Assembly (NCBI RefSeq): GCF_963662255.1
Contig: NC_085067.1
Location: forward strand, 2,756,428 to 2,820,427
Direction of reading: 5' to 3'
DNA length: 64,000 bases
Source of the DNA: Cinclus cinclus
Taxonomy: Eukaryota; Chordata; Aves; Passeriformes; Cinclidae
Within the stretch, counting starts at the first letter, position 1, and each line of letters begins with the position of its first letter. The notes beneath the pieces were generated by a model. It did no database searches, was not told where the DNA came from, and saw nothing but the letters and a program-made list of their open reading frames with translations. Shown one piece after another: positions 1 through 11,428 of this stretch. The position numbers and the translations under genes were made by a program.

Positions 1-3000
1 GTTCTAAGGATCCCAGCCCTGGGGACAGTCTGTGTGCCATGAGTGCATCAGGCAGAGGCAGGAATGAATCATGCTGAAAATCTGATTTGACCTAAACAAG
101 ACTGACCTGATGAGAAGCGAGGAGTCCAAACCAAGCCTGCAAATCCCATCTGTTTCTTATTTCTATTACGGGTGAGCTAAAACCCTAAATCCACACAGCT
201 CTGAGCTTTGAAGCCAAATTTTGCAGCTTGAGTCCATTACTAGCAAATGATGACTGCTAGCCCAGTTCCTTAAATTGAAGGCTGGGATTTATAAATCAAC
301 ATTAAATGAAGGAGACGTGTTGCAAGGTGAATAACAGCTAATCTGGGAAGGCACTTGGAGACAGAAATTCATGGATTGGTGAATAAATTGGCCCACCTCT
401 TTGCTCCCCATAAAATTATTATCAAAACACTCATGGTTAATGGTGTTTTGAGGGTTAACTTGGTGTTTGAAAACCCCTCTGATGCTCCTCAGCTGTTGGG
501 AGCTAATAAAACCCTGCACTAATTCTCTTAGTTATTGTATTAAGTTACAGGTTTTGCTGGGGGTATTTTGCAGCAATTTGATGTCAGAAAAAAAAATCAA
601 ATCCGCAAATCAAGCAGTTTTTTAGCTTTGTGAAAAATAAAAATGGGCATATCTGGGAAAAAATAATAAAGGCAAAAAAAGCCTGGTGTCTGTCCTTTAA
701 TTCCCAAGAACAAAGCTGGAGAAGGCTGGTCCCTGACTGAGGGTGGAATTTGGCAATTCCATTAGTGCAGAGCAAACCCCTTAAGTATATAATGGCTCAA
801 GGACAATGTGGATTGGAAAAATAAGATTGAAGCTGTAAGGAACCTAATTATTTTCCATCCATTTACCTTCACATTAAACGCCAGGGTTTGAAGCTTCCCG
901 GGCTGCTGGGGCAGCCATTGAGTTTTTGAAGTGATGCTCTGTTTATAGAATTGCAATTACTCAGTATTGGCCTTTGTTTGGAGAAGAATCCTGTCCGTCC
1001 TCACTAATGGCTTCTTCTGATCTCATCCAGTGTGGAGGATTTCCTGAGCGTATTCAAAACATTCTTCACTCTGCCTTTTTAGTTTAGCCAAAGGTTTAAG
1101 GGCTTCAGCACAAGAACTGTGTGTTTGAACAAGATTTGCTCCCTGACAGCTGATGCTGTGCCCTCTGTTCCCTCCCTGGGCTCACAGGCACGAGGGGAGT
1201 GATGGAACTGCTCGCATGAGAGATTTTTTTTGGGGGTAAGAACCTGTGAGTATGATGAGGAAGTGTCACCCAGAAAAAACTGTGGCTGCAACATCCCTGG
1301 AGGTGCTCAGGTGGGATGAAGCTCTGAGCAACCTGAGATTTTAAAAGAGTCTCTCACTGTAGAAACGAATGAGGATTGGAAAATGTCCACAGCAAAACCA
1401 GACTTAATTCACTTGCAGCCACCTGGTCCTTTGGATGAGGGTGAGGCTGGGGATGTAATTGCAGTTTCTGTTTGCCAGAGTGCTGCATTTCCATCGTAGG
1501 TTTAATTTTACTCTTTAGGACTTCATTTTTTTCGGAACTTACACAGAGAAAACAACCCTGGCAAGGCACGAGGGAGGGCAGGCTGGCAGTGCAGGGCATC
1601 TTGTCCCCTGCTGCAGTTCCTGGAGGAGAGGAGGTTAATTAGCAGATTGTAATCAGTGCCTGGGGGAGATCAGCACCTGAACACCTTTTGGGGGGTGCTG
1701 TGGGGCGATTTTGGGGTGCACACGGCTCATTAAACCCATTAAACAGAACACAGTTTCAGTGTGGACATAAAAAAAGACACCTCACTACTCCTGTCCTGTT
1801 GGACAGTGTTGGACACTTCTCCAGACTTTGTTTGTTCTCTCAAAAACAAACAATCAAACAAAGGGAGGAAATGGGGGAAAAAAATAGAATATTCTCACTA
1901 CTGAACTGCAAAACAACATTTCCCCCCTCATTCAATGCTCTTCTATTGAGCCTAAACTAACTTACATCTACAAGCACAGCAGCAGTGTTTACAAACCAAC
2001 CACTAAAGCAGCTATGTGACCAAAATTTCCTTCAGCCAAAAGAATTTTCACCCTCAGACTCATCAGACATGTCTGAGACACGTGTAATAACTCCCAGCAG
2101 TGCACACTGACAGGCTGAGTTACTGATTCTCCATAATTCCTTTTTTGTGCCATGAAATAGCCTCTCCTCTATCTAAAGCAAATTGATCTTTTCACCCAAT
2201 CTATTGGGCAGATCTACCATTTAGTATTCAATTACTATTTCAGGAATAAAAGCAGTTTGTGATGCAGACACCATCCCACAGCATGAAGTCCTGGTGTCTG
2301 CATCAACCCCAGGTCTCTGGAAGGCAGGAAAGAAAACCAAAAACAACCACTTGGAGCAGCTGCTGCCTCTGCTGTCTTTATCATAAATAAAAACAATGTG
2401 AGAACCGGAGAGATAATCAGGGAAGAAGGAAAATGTTCTGGTCAGGGTGTTATGGGTGTCTGGAAGGCACAGGGTGAGCACAGAGGGGGATGGATCCTCT
2501 CTGGAAGAACCTCCTTGGGCTCTGCACCTAAACTGCCACCACTTAATGAAATATTTTGCAGTGAAAGGCCTTAAACTGTAACTGGAAGGAGCATCAGTGG
2601 TGACTGAGAGGGATGTCAAGCACAGCTCTCCAGGCTGGCTTTGCAGAGGTTCCCGGGATGGCTTTGCCCAGGCTCCATCCCCCGTGTGACAGTGACCCCG
2701 CTGCCCTGGGCTCCTGGGGGTGCAGCAGCCACAGCCTCATCCCAATTAATCATCTCCTAATGACTTTCTGAACTGGGAGGATTTCCTTAATTATACCACG
2801 CATTAGACTTTAATCAAGAAATCAATTTTTCACGCCACCCCAAACCCGCGGGTGCGGGGAGGGGCCCGCACAGAGTGGAATTATCAGCGGAATTCGGGAG
2901 CGGTGCATGCCAGGGCTCGGTACCGAGTCCAGCTGGAAGTGATTTAATTAAGATCCCTGCACTGCCCCGTGCCTGTGCCCTGCTCAGCCAACATTTTTTT

Positions 3001-4625
3001 TCTGTGTGTTTTTCAGCCACCTGACACAGATGCCAGGCAGGGCTTGGCTCCCGTGTGTCCCCCTGGACACGGTGGCAGAGGATTTGTGTTGGCATCACCC
3101 ACTCCCACCAAGACCAACACAGCCCCTCCTGCCTCTGCAAACCCTCTGGAATTAAAGAGAAATCAGATCTAAATCCTGGGGGTGCTGGGACACTGTGACA
3201 CCGTGCTCAGAAGTTAATTAAATATTAACATCACTTTTCTGTTCCACTTTTTAGGATGCTGCGAGCCAAGAGTTCATCTGAACCTCCTGCTCACTGGGGA
3301 GGGTTGATGGTTGTTCCTGACCCAAACCCTGATCCAAACCCTGATCCATTCCCTCTTTCCCTGGTTTTGTTGGGATTCACCCCAGCCCAGCAGTGCCAGA
3401 GCCAGCAGCTCCTTGCAGGGGGATCCCACAGGATCTCTGGGGTTTGGAGGGGTCTCACCCCAACCAGCAGCACATTCCCAGCAGAATTTCACAACACAGC
3501 ATGGCTCAGATTCTTTACACTTGATTAATTACTGGGTGGGGTTTAATTCTCTCCTTTCTGAGGAGCTCTGGGTGGCAGAGCCAGCCCCAGCCAGTTTTAT
3601 TTTCCCTGGTACCATCCTTCCTCCCATCACTCCCCTGCACAGATGATGAGGCTACTGGGACAGGGCTGGGATTTCCAGTACCTGCTGCCTCTGTGAGGAG
3701 CTAAAAATAAAAAAGTGCTAAAAATACTGAATGATCAAGGGAAAAAAATGCTAAACCCCAGAGATCTCCCTGGACTGCGAGGATTAATTTTAATTTCCCT
3801 TTAATCCGGACACAAATTGTGATGTCACTGCTGACAGGCACAGCTCAGCTCCGTGGACAGAAGCTTCCCCAACTTTTGGGTGCATTCCAAAGGAAAATGG
3901 ACACACGACAAGCAGGAGGCCACAGGGCTCAGTGCAGGGTGCCAGAAATGTGTCCTAAATCCCTGCAGCTCCCAGTGTGTCCTTCCCCAGCTCCACACTT
4001 GGGTCCAGGCTTTGTACCTGCCTACAGCCACTTTTGGGTGCTCTGATCCTGTACCCCACTGGGGGAAAGAGCAGAAAAAAGGGACCAGAGGTCCCAGATT
4101 ACAGCCTGGGCTTCTGAAAAATAAGATTTACCAATACTCTCCACTTTTAAGGGAAGGAAAACAGCGAAAGGATTGAATTTGTGATCTTCCAAAGAGACAA
4201 CAAAATTAATCCCTGGAAGGAATGACTCATCTAAAAGAGTAAAGGATATTATACACCCAAAAAACCTCTGTGAGCACTGCAGAGACCACTGCCCAGGGCA
4301 CACAACAGCCCCTCCCTCCAAATCCTTGGAAAGCACTTCCCTGTCTTTATCCCAGTTTGAACGTGGATAACACGAGGAGAGGGGCACACGCTGGGCTCTC
4401 CCTGGTCAGGCTCAGAGGAAGGATGCAAGAAGACATTTTGGGGGTGTTTGGGCAGGAAAGGACTCAGCCTCAGGAATATTTTGAGCACTGAAGGCCCTTG
4501 AGCAGACAAGGGCTCATGGTTTGAGGTGTGATTTATGTGCAGCAGCACATAAACACCTGAAACGGGGTCTTTAAAAACACCTTAGACTTCACCACAATGC
4601 TGCTGCTGTGGGGCTCCACGTGGGG

Positions 4626-4643
4626 AAAAAAAAAAAAAAAAAA
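4626..4643 (+). repeat. Poly(A) tract
   Basis: An uninterrupted run of about 18 A. No retroposed gene or target-site duplication could be recognised around it. Confidence 0.8.
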
Positions 4644-7490
4644 GGAAAATGAAATGTAAGCAATTCCTTAAAAGCTGCTCCAAAAGTGCTTTCAGTCCAG
4701 GAGTGATCAGAGAGACAAGTCAATATTTTCCTGGAGAGGAAACGCTGCTGTGTTTACACCTGGTGCTGTTTGCTGAGCCCTGCTCTCAGTCCTGCTCAGT
4801 GTTTGCCCAGGGCAGGATGTGGGGAAGAATTCAGGGTTTGTGTGGAGGAAGCTCTTTGGTTTCAGGAGCTGCAAGGAATCTCTTCACTGGGTCGTGTTTC
4901 TCTGAGTCTCAAACAAGGGGCTGCTGTCGGGCTGGGCAAGGTGGATAAAACCCAAATATTTCATTCAGGAGGGCCCAGCCTGCAGCTCTGGTCTGCAGGA
5001 CTCTTCCCATGTGGTGTCCTTGCTCTGCTTTTAGGGAATATCCACCATGGCTGCCTTTAAGATTTCTCCTCCAAGAGCTTTTAGGCACCTGACCCAAAAA
5101 TTGGTGTTTGTGCCACCCTCCTGTGGCAGAGGCTGGCTGTCACATGTGACACGGGATGGAGAGACCCATGAGGATGGGAACGAGCCCTGCAGCACCTTCC
5201 CTGGGGAAAGCTGGGTCTGTACAGGTTAATGCTGTGCATCCTCAAGATCCCACCCAAACCCTGCACCCTTTGTTCCCTGGCACAGGCACTGCCCACCCAG
5301 AGCAGGGAGCAGAGCTCACCCAGCCCAAGGTGGGAATCTCCCACAGGAAAACTTACAAACCCCTGAAAATGGTGACCAAAATGGAAATATTTCCCTGGGA
5401 TGTGACAGGATGAAGACACTGGCAGCTCCCTGGTGTGGGTGACACGGAGCTGAAGGGCTCAGGAAGGTGCCCCCACGATCCCTTTGCTCACCAGCCTGGG
5501 AAGGAGCACAGAGCTCTGCCCTTCCCAGCACTGACAGCTGCCAAAGGTCAGGATTAAGCTCCACAGACCTTGGCAAGGGTTTGTGCAATGAAATGCTCTC
5601 CAACACCTCAGGAAAGGCTGGGCTGAGCTTCACCTCCTCTCACTCACTGGAGATTGGGGTGGTTTGGCTGGGCAGAGCAGCCAGGGGACGTGGCCGGGCT
5701 CCCTGTGCCACCAGGATCTGCTCCAAATCTTCCCCCACGAGCCTTTAATCAGCTTCCACCTGGGATTAGCTCAAACATTCCCAGCCTCTGGTTCAAAATA
5801 GCTTTTCTTGCTTGTGGGTAACTAATCCAAAAGGAGCCCTGTCCGTGTTAGCCAGCACCTCCAGCCAGGGTGGGGTTTTCCTAAGGCTTGAACATTGCCT
5901 GGTTCCCAAATTTTTTTGGATTGAGAACCTAGGGCATGGAATGTATGTGTTCAGAGCTGGGTTGTGATGGGGATTCACAGAAGCAGCTCCAGTAACCCCA
6001 AGCAAAGCCTGGTCTGGTCCAAGGCAGGTACAGAGAGCCTAAGAGCCCAGTTTGGGCTGAATTATTTGTATTTTGGGGAAAATTTGGGTTAGGCACAAGG
6101 GGTTTCACTCAGGAGCTCACAGACCCTCTCCTGCTGAGAGCAAATCGAGAAAAAACCAAAAAACCTCCCTGTGAATCTGAGGCCACCAGGAGCTGGGGAT
6201 GAATTGAGTGGAAAAAAACCCCAGCGCCTTCTGCAGGATGGATCCTACAAAGTAAAAGAGCAAAAAACTGCTGAAAACCCACAGAAAAAAACCAGCTGCC
6301 ACAGCACCCAGAGGAGCAGGCAGGTTGGGAAGGGACGTGCAAGCAGTCACATCCCCAAGTGCAGCTGATGACGTGGCTATGATTTAATAAAGGACATTAT
6401 TAGTGCCCTGCTAATGGCTCCAGGCGCCGCTGGCTGCTGGCAGCTCCCAGCCCCGGAGAGCTCATTCCCACCAGGCTTCCAAAGATTAAATTCACCTCCA
6501 CAAGCCTGCAGAAGGATTTGCATCAACAGTCCCCCATCACAGCCTCCTCCTGCTGCCCCCATAACCAGGCACAGGGAGCCACAGCAGCTCAAATCCCACG
6601 GTCAGACAGAAATCCCACCTCAAATTAAAGACGGCACAGCCTCAACCCTTCAGCCACTTCATTTCCTCCCCATAAAACCTGCTCCCACCTGGCTCCTTCC
6701 TTCTGACCTGCCACAACACCCAGCAAGAATGAGCAGCAAAACCCAGCTGAGCTTCCAGCAGCAACACCACTTCAAACAAAAGCTCCTTCCCAGCAAAAAT
6801 ACATCCAGAAACCAGCAAAACCTGGGAACTGGGGGAGGCACTGGTGATGGGCACAGCTGGTGGCCTCAGTGGCCTCTCAGCCATCACTCCTGGTGTTTCC
6901 CTAGCCTTTGCCTCATCAGCAGGGGTTGGGGTGTTGATGAACTGCCCAGAAATTGATGCTGGCTGCTGAGGTGTTCATTTTTGTGTCCTCAGAGCAGGAG
7001 TTTTGGCTGAGCCCCTGTTTTGTGCCACGAAGGCTCTGCTGCTTCCCCCTGGTTCAGGCAGCATCTGCACCACACTTCATCTCCAGGCAGGAAACTCCAA
7101 AAAAAGAAAAATCCCAGTGAGGCACAGATGGAGCAAATCCCCCATTTCCACAGGGTGAGACATCTGCCAGCAAAGGCACTTGGCAAAGATGGGGAACCTG
7201 CATCAGAGCTGAACTCCCCAGTGCTCCAGCTCCTCCAGCACCAGGGCTTGGCTGGGACAGCCCCTCTGTTTCTGTCTGAAACCTCCATAAAAATAGCACA
7301 ATTATGGGAAAATCCTTGTCCGAGTGGAAAAGAAAACACCAGTCTGGCTTCCCCGAGGAAGCAGAGCTCTATAAAAGCTCTCCTACAGCATTTGCTGTTT
7401 CTCTCAGGCATCCAAAGCCTTGCTCAGAGCCCTTCACCCAGGGGCACAGCTCTGTGGGGCGAGGTCGAGCCCATGGTAAAGGATTTTATG

Positions 7491-7506
7491 TTTTTTTTTT
7501 TTTTTT
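7491..7506 (+). repeat. Poly(T) tract
   Basis: A run of 16 T followed by a C run. No parent element is recognisable. Confidence 0.8.
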
Positions 7507-7673
7507 CCCCCAGCATTTCACTTCACCTCATCAGAAGTTTCCATACACTGGGAACAAATCGTCTGCAGGAGCTTTTCCCGTGGAGCCCAGCAGGGCAGCC
7601 CCTGCCAGGAGCAACTCCTTGATCCTGAGCCATAAATAACAGGCCAGGCTGGAAAAGCTCCATGGGTTTGGGA

Positions 7674-7691
7674 TTTTTTTTTTTTTTTTTT
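7674..7691 (+). repeat. Poly(T) tract
   Basis: A run of about 18 T, some 170 bases after the previous T tract. The two tracts could be tails of minus-strand retroposons, but no body sequence supports this. Confidence 0.8.
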
Positions 7692-9019
7692 GGTCACAGA
7701 AGTCGAGTTGGTGATGTCTGTCACCCCCTGTCCCTGCTGTCCTTTCCCTGAGCCCCCCAGTGCCTTCCCTCGCAGGGCTCATCCCTTTACAGATTTGGGG
7801 TGCCCTGACAGATGGATGGATTTAATCCTGGAGAGACTAAATTAAAGGTGCCCATCCCCACACCAAGTCTGTGCTCCAAACACCCCAAGATTCCCCAGAA
7901 CACGGCAGAACCCTGCCTGGCTCTGTGGTTTTGGGGTGCCACATGGAGAAGGGTGGCACCAGGGCTCTGCTATTTCCCCTCTGCAGACAGGGCAGAGTCC
8001 CCCAGGGGTGAGCACATTCCAGGTGACATTTCCTTCATGCCTGGCTCTCTTCTGTGGGACATTTCTCGGTCAGCAACAGAGAACAGCCTCAGCTCTATTT
8101 ATACCCCACCCTGGAGCCGGGTAAAAATAACCCTGGCATGTTTGGCAGCCTGAACGTGCTACTGAAAATCCTCCCTGTCAGTGAGAAAACCCTGCTGGGA
8201 CAGAGCTGGGGTCCTGATGGGAAAGAAGGAGCTGGGGAAAGCCCGGGGGCATCCATGGGGTTGGATCCCGAGCTGGGGAGGAAAGGGGTGGAGTGAAACT
8301 ATGGAGCAGCATCCCCGAGTCCCAAAAATCCGTCTGGGAAAGCAGAGCAGGAGTGTCAGATCGTTCTTGAACCGGGATTAAAGGCCACTGGTGCTGCTGT
8401 GTTTTTAGCTTCGTGATCGTCCTTTGAAAAAAAAAATCCCTCATTGTGGCCGGTGGGATGGGAGAGGAGTCAGGAACTGCCCCAGCTCAGCCCTGCTGCT
8501 CTTTATAGCCCTGGGGAAGGTCAGGGTGACTCCTGCAGCACTGTCACCTCGTGGGACTGGGGACCACTGCCCACTCCTCACAGGGTTAAAACCGTTGGGT
8601 TTGGGATGATCTGCAGGAGCTGCAGGGGCTGCAGGAACAAGCCCAGAACCAGGAGCTGCCCCACACAGACCCTGCAGGTCATTTTTGGGGATGTCATTGT
8701 CCCCAGGAGAGGGGCAGTGTCTCTTAGGGACACACACAGAGCGTCCCAGGCTGGTGTGGGGCCAACAAGAGCAAGGTAAGGTTTTGGTGAAAGCAAGATC
8801 CGATTACCTGACCCCAGTGTCCCTCTGCCCAGGCCATGGGATCCATCTCACCTTCCTCGGCCTTTCCCAGCTCCCAGGAATCCCCCAGCTCCTCCTCACC
8901 TGCCTCACCCCCAGCTCCTCTCAGGTGCAGCTTTGCCTGAGCTCACCCCCAGTTCAGGGCTCCGAGGAAGGTTTAAGTTTCTTTTTCAGCTCCATGGGGA
9001 ATTAAGGGCACTCAGCGGC

Positions 9020-9580
9020 ATGGGGCATGGGGACAGGGAAAGGGACAGGGCATGGGGACAGGGACAGGGCACGGGGACAGGGCACAGGGACAGGGCATGG
9101 GGACAGGGACAGGGCATGGGGACAGGGAACAGGGACAGGGCATGGGGACAGGGCACGGGGACAGGGCACGGGGACAGGGACAGGGCATGGGGACAGGGAA
9201 CAGGGACAGGGCATGGGGACAGGGCACGGGGACAGGGACAGGGAACAGGGACAGGGCATGGGGACAGGGAAAGGGACAGGGCATGGGGACAGGGCACAGG
9301 GACAGGGCACAGGGACAGGGCACGGGGACAGGGCACGGGGACAGGGCATGGGGACAGGGACAGGGCATGGGGACAGGGAAAGGGACAGGGCATGGGGACA
9401 GGGCACAGGGACAGGGAACAGGGACAGGGCATGGGGACAGGGCCAGGGAACAGGGACAGGGCACAGGGAACAGGGACAGGGCATGGGGACAGGGACAGGG
9501 AACAGGGAACAGGGACAGGGCACAGGGAACAGGGACAGGGCATGGGGACAGGGACAGGGCACAGGCACAGGGAACAGGTC
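9020..9580 (+). repeat. G-rich minisatellite built on GGGACA hexamers
   Basis: About 560 bases are made almost entirely of GGGACA-type hexamers, assembled into units such as GGGGACAGGGCATG, GGGACAGGGAACA and GGGACAGGGCACG. GGG or GGGG runs recur every few bases on the plus strand, so quadruplex formation is plausible. No frame meets a stop because the unit contains none, and this produces long false open frames of Gly-Thr-Gly-His/Arg or Pro-Cys-Pro type on both strands. The array lies about 200 bases past the presumed YPEL2 cleavage site. In the YPEL2 direction it is the C-rich strand that reads as sense. Confidence 0.95.
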
Positions 9581-9787
9581 CCTGCCACCTCCAGCAGCAG
9601 GATGAACAGGGATTGCATCAGCCCTTCCCAAAAATCCCAAATAAAGCTCTGCCTTCCACCTGTGTTTGTATCTGAGGTGGAGGCTGCAGGAATTGCTTTA
9701 TCCCATCCCCTGGAAGCAGCTCTGGATTTCAGGGATTTGCACAGAATAAAGCAGAAACCTGGACTGGCAGCTTTAGTACTTGAAAAT

Positions 9788-9793
9788 TTTATT
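9788..9793 (-). promoter_or_regulatory. Candidate distal poly(A) signal of YPEL2
   Basis: The plus strand reads TTTATT, which is AATAAA on the minus strand. It sits at the edge of the AT-rich UTR-like sequence and just before ordinary intergenic DNA. Cleavage would be expected 10-30 bases further left, near 9770. Confidence 0.6.
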
Positions 9794-9862
9794 TTCTCAA
9801 ATGAGCACCAACACATATTGTAAATATGACAAACAATACGCCTCCCTCTAATACTGAAGAAC

Positions 9863-9870
9863 TATATACA
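9863..9870 (-). promoter_or_regulatory. Pumilio-type motif TGTATATA in YPEL2 3' UTR
   Basis: On the minus strand the sequence is TGTATATA, which fits the Pumilio recognition element TGTANATA. It lies about 70 bases upstream of the distal poly(A) signal. Function is inferred from the motif only. Confidence 0.45.
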
Positions 9871-11383
9871 ATGTACAAATACATGAAAAGGTGAAAACCA
9901 ATTATTTGAAAACAAAACAATTGTATTTATGACTGAAGCAAATGACCTGAAAGAATATGCAAAAAAATTAAAATAAGATCAAAGAAATAAAAGTGTACAC
10001 AATTTGTAAACACAAGAGCATCCATAGACAGGCTGGTATTGGAAATATTGTCCTTAGTTTTGCCAGTGGGGAAAGCATTCCCATTTCCTTAGGAAGAACA
10101 AAACAAAGGATACACACAGTTGTAACAATGAGAACAGCTTATTTGTGGTTGTACCTTACACAATGCCATTCTGCTTGCATTTAAATATGTTGATTTTTTT
10201 TTTTTTTAATTCAAAATGATTTTGTTTCCCCTCTTCTGCTTGTTCTTTTTCACCATGATTTCTGCAGAAAATCCCTGTCTAACCTGATTGCTTCTGAGCA
10301 CTGAGGCCTCTCCCGTGGTGGGAAGAGCTCCTTCCCACTGAGCTGAGCTTGGTGTTTGGTGTCCCCTCTTCATCCCAAAACTGCTTCACGTGGAAGCTCC
10401 TCCCAAAGCAGGGAAGTGCAGTGAAATGCATAATTGACACTCTCACAGAGCAGTTAGAAAAATGCATACAGAGAACATTCTCACTTAATCATCACGAGAA
10501 CAACAGGTTTGATTTCGCAGGGTTTGGTTGGTTTTGGTTTGTTTTTGTTTTTTCCTGTGTGGTTTGAAGTCGTGTACACCAAACCCAGAGAATTAAAGAG
10601 TCTGCAAGAGTTCTTCAACAGCTCCTTGCTCAGCAAAACACAGTCCAGTGGTTTGTGCTGTTGGTCCACTTTGGGATAAAACAAGAGACCAAATGAAATA
10701 AAAACCAAGAAGGGCGAGAAAGGGGAAGATTAAAGACAGAAAGAAGAACAAAATAAACGAACTTTACTGCCACGAGAGGTAAACTTGAACTTGTTATGTA
10801 GCAGCCTGGTTAAAAAACAAAAACAACAACAAGAAAAACCCCTCCCCTCAAAAATAAAACCAGGATCCAAAGATTTAGGGTTTAGGTAAAATCAACATGG
10901 AGTTAAAAGCTCCATCCTCCATCCCTGCTGCCCTCAGTGAAGGTGAGGCTGCAGCTCCTGTCCAATCCCAATTCCTGCAGCTCCAGATCTACTTCACTCC
11001 AGCCAATACTGGTGCAAGAGAAAACCCCAGGCCTGGATCCCACAAAGCAGGGAAAGTGGGAACTCCAGGGGGTTCCTGGGCTCCAGGGAAAGGCACAGGG
11101 GAACTGGAACCCTCTGAGTGCCTGCAGCCCCTCCCAGCCCAAATATCCCCCCAAATCTGCCAGCTGGGAGTCCCCTCTCCTGCCACAGCCACAGGAAACA
11201 CGGATTCACCTCAGAGGACAACGTAAATTATGATTTTTGTTTCCCTTTAAACATATTTTTCAACAAATACAGAAGGAAACAGGATCATCATAAACGACGA
11301 CGACAAAAAAAAAAAGTGCTCTCAGGGAGGGGCTCTGAGAAAACAGCACCAAATATATTATTTCTTTTTAAAAAATTAAATAT

Positions 11384-11391
11384 TATTTACA
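11384..11391 (-). promoter_or_regulatory. Pumilio-type motif TGTAAATA in YPEL2 3' UTR
   Basis: The minus strand reads TGTAAATA, a canonical Pumilio element, in an AT-rich block of the 3' UTR. Confidence 0.45.
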
Positions 11392-11422
11392 AAAGTATAT
11401 TTCACAAGATAACGTCTGGGGG

Positions 11423-11428
11423 TTTATT
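11423..11428 (-). promoter_or_regulatory. Possible internal poly(A) signal of YPEL2
   Basis: AATAAA on the minus strand, about 3.15 kb after the stop codon. Use of this site would shorten the 3' UTR and keep neither Pumilio-type motif, because both lie further downstream. There is no direct evidence that it is used. Confidence 0.35.

Larger units (their letters stand above)
1..9018. other. Intergenic region left of YPEL2, no gene recognised
   Basis: I find no exon with recognisable protein similarity, no RNA gene and no clear transposon in this stretch. All open frames here are short, overlap on both strands and lack paired splice sites. The composition is ordinary AT/GC-mixed avian intergenic DNA with scattered A and T homopolymer runs. 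From conserved gene order the next gene to the left would be DHX40, but none of it is visible here. Confidence 0.6.

Noticed and set aside
8933..9823. Very long open frames on both strands (up to 296 codons) with Gly/Thr/His/Arg or Pro/Cys/Ser repeats
   Set aside because: They are produced by a stop-free hexamer minisatellite open in several frames at once. No promoter, splice or domain evidence exists.
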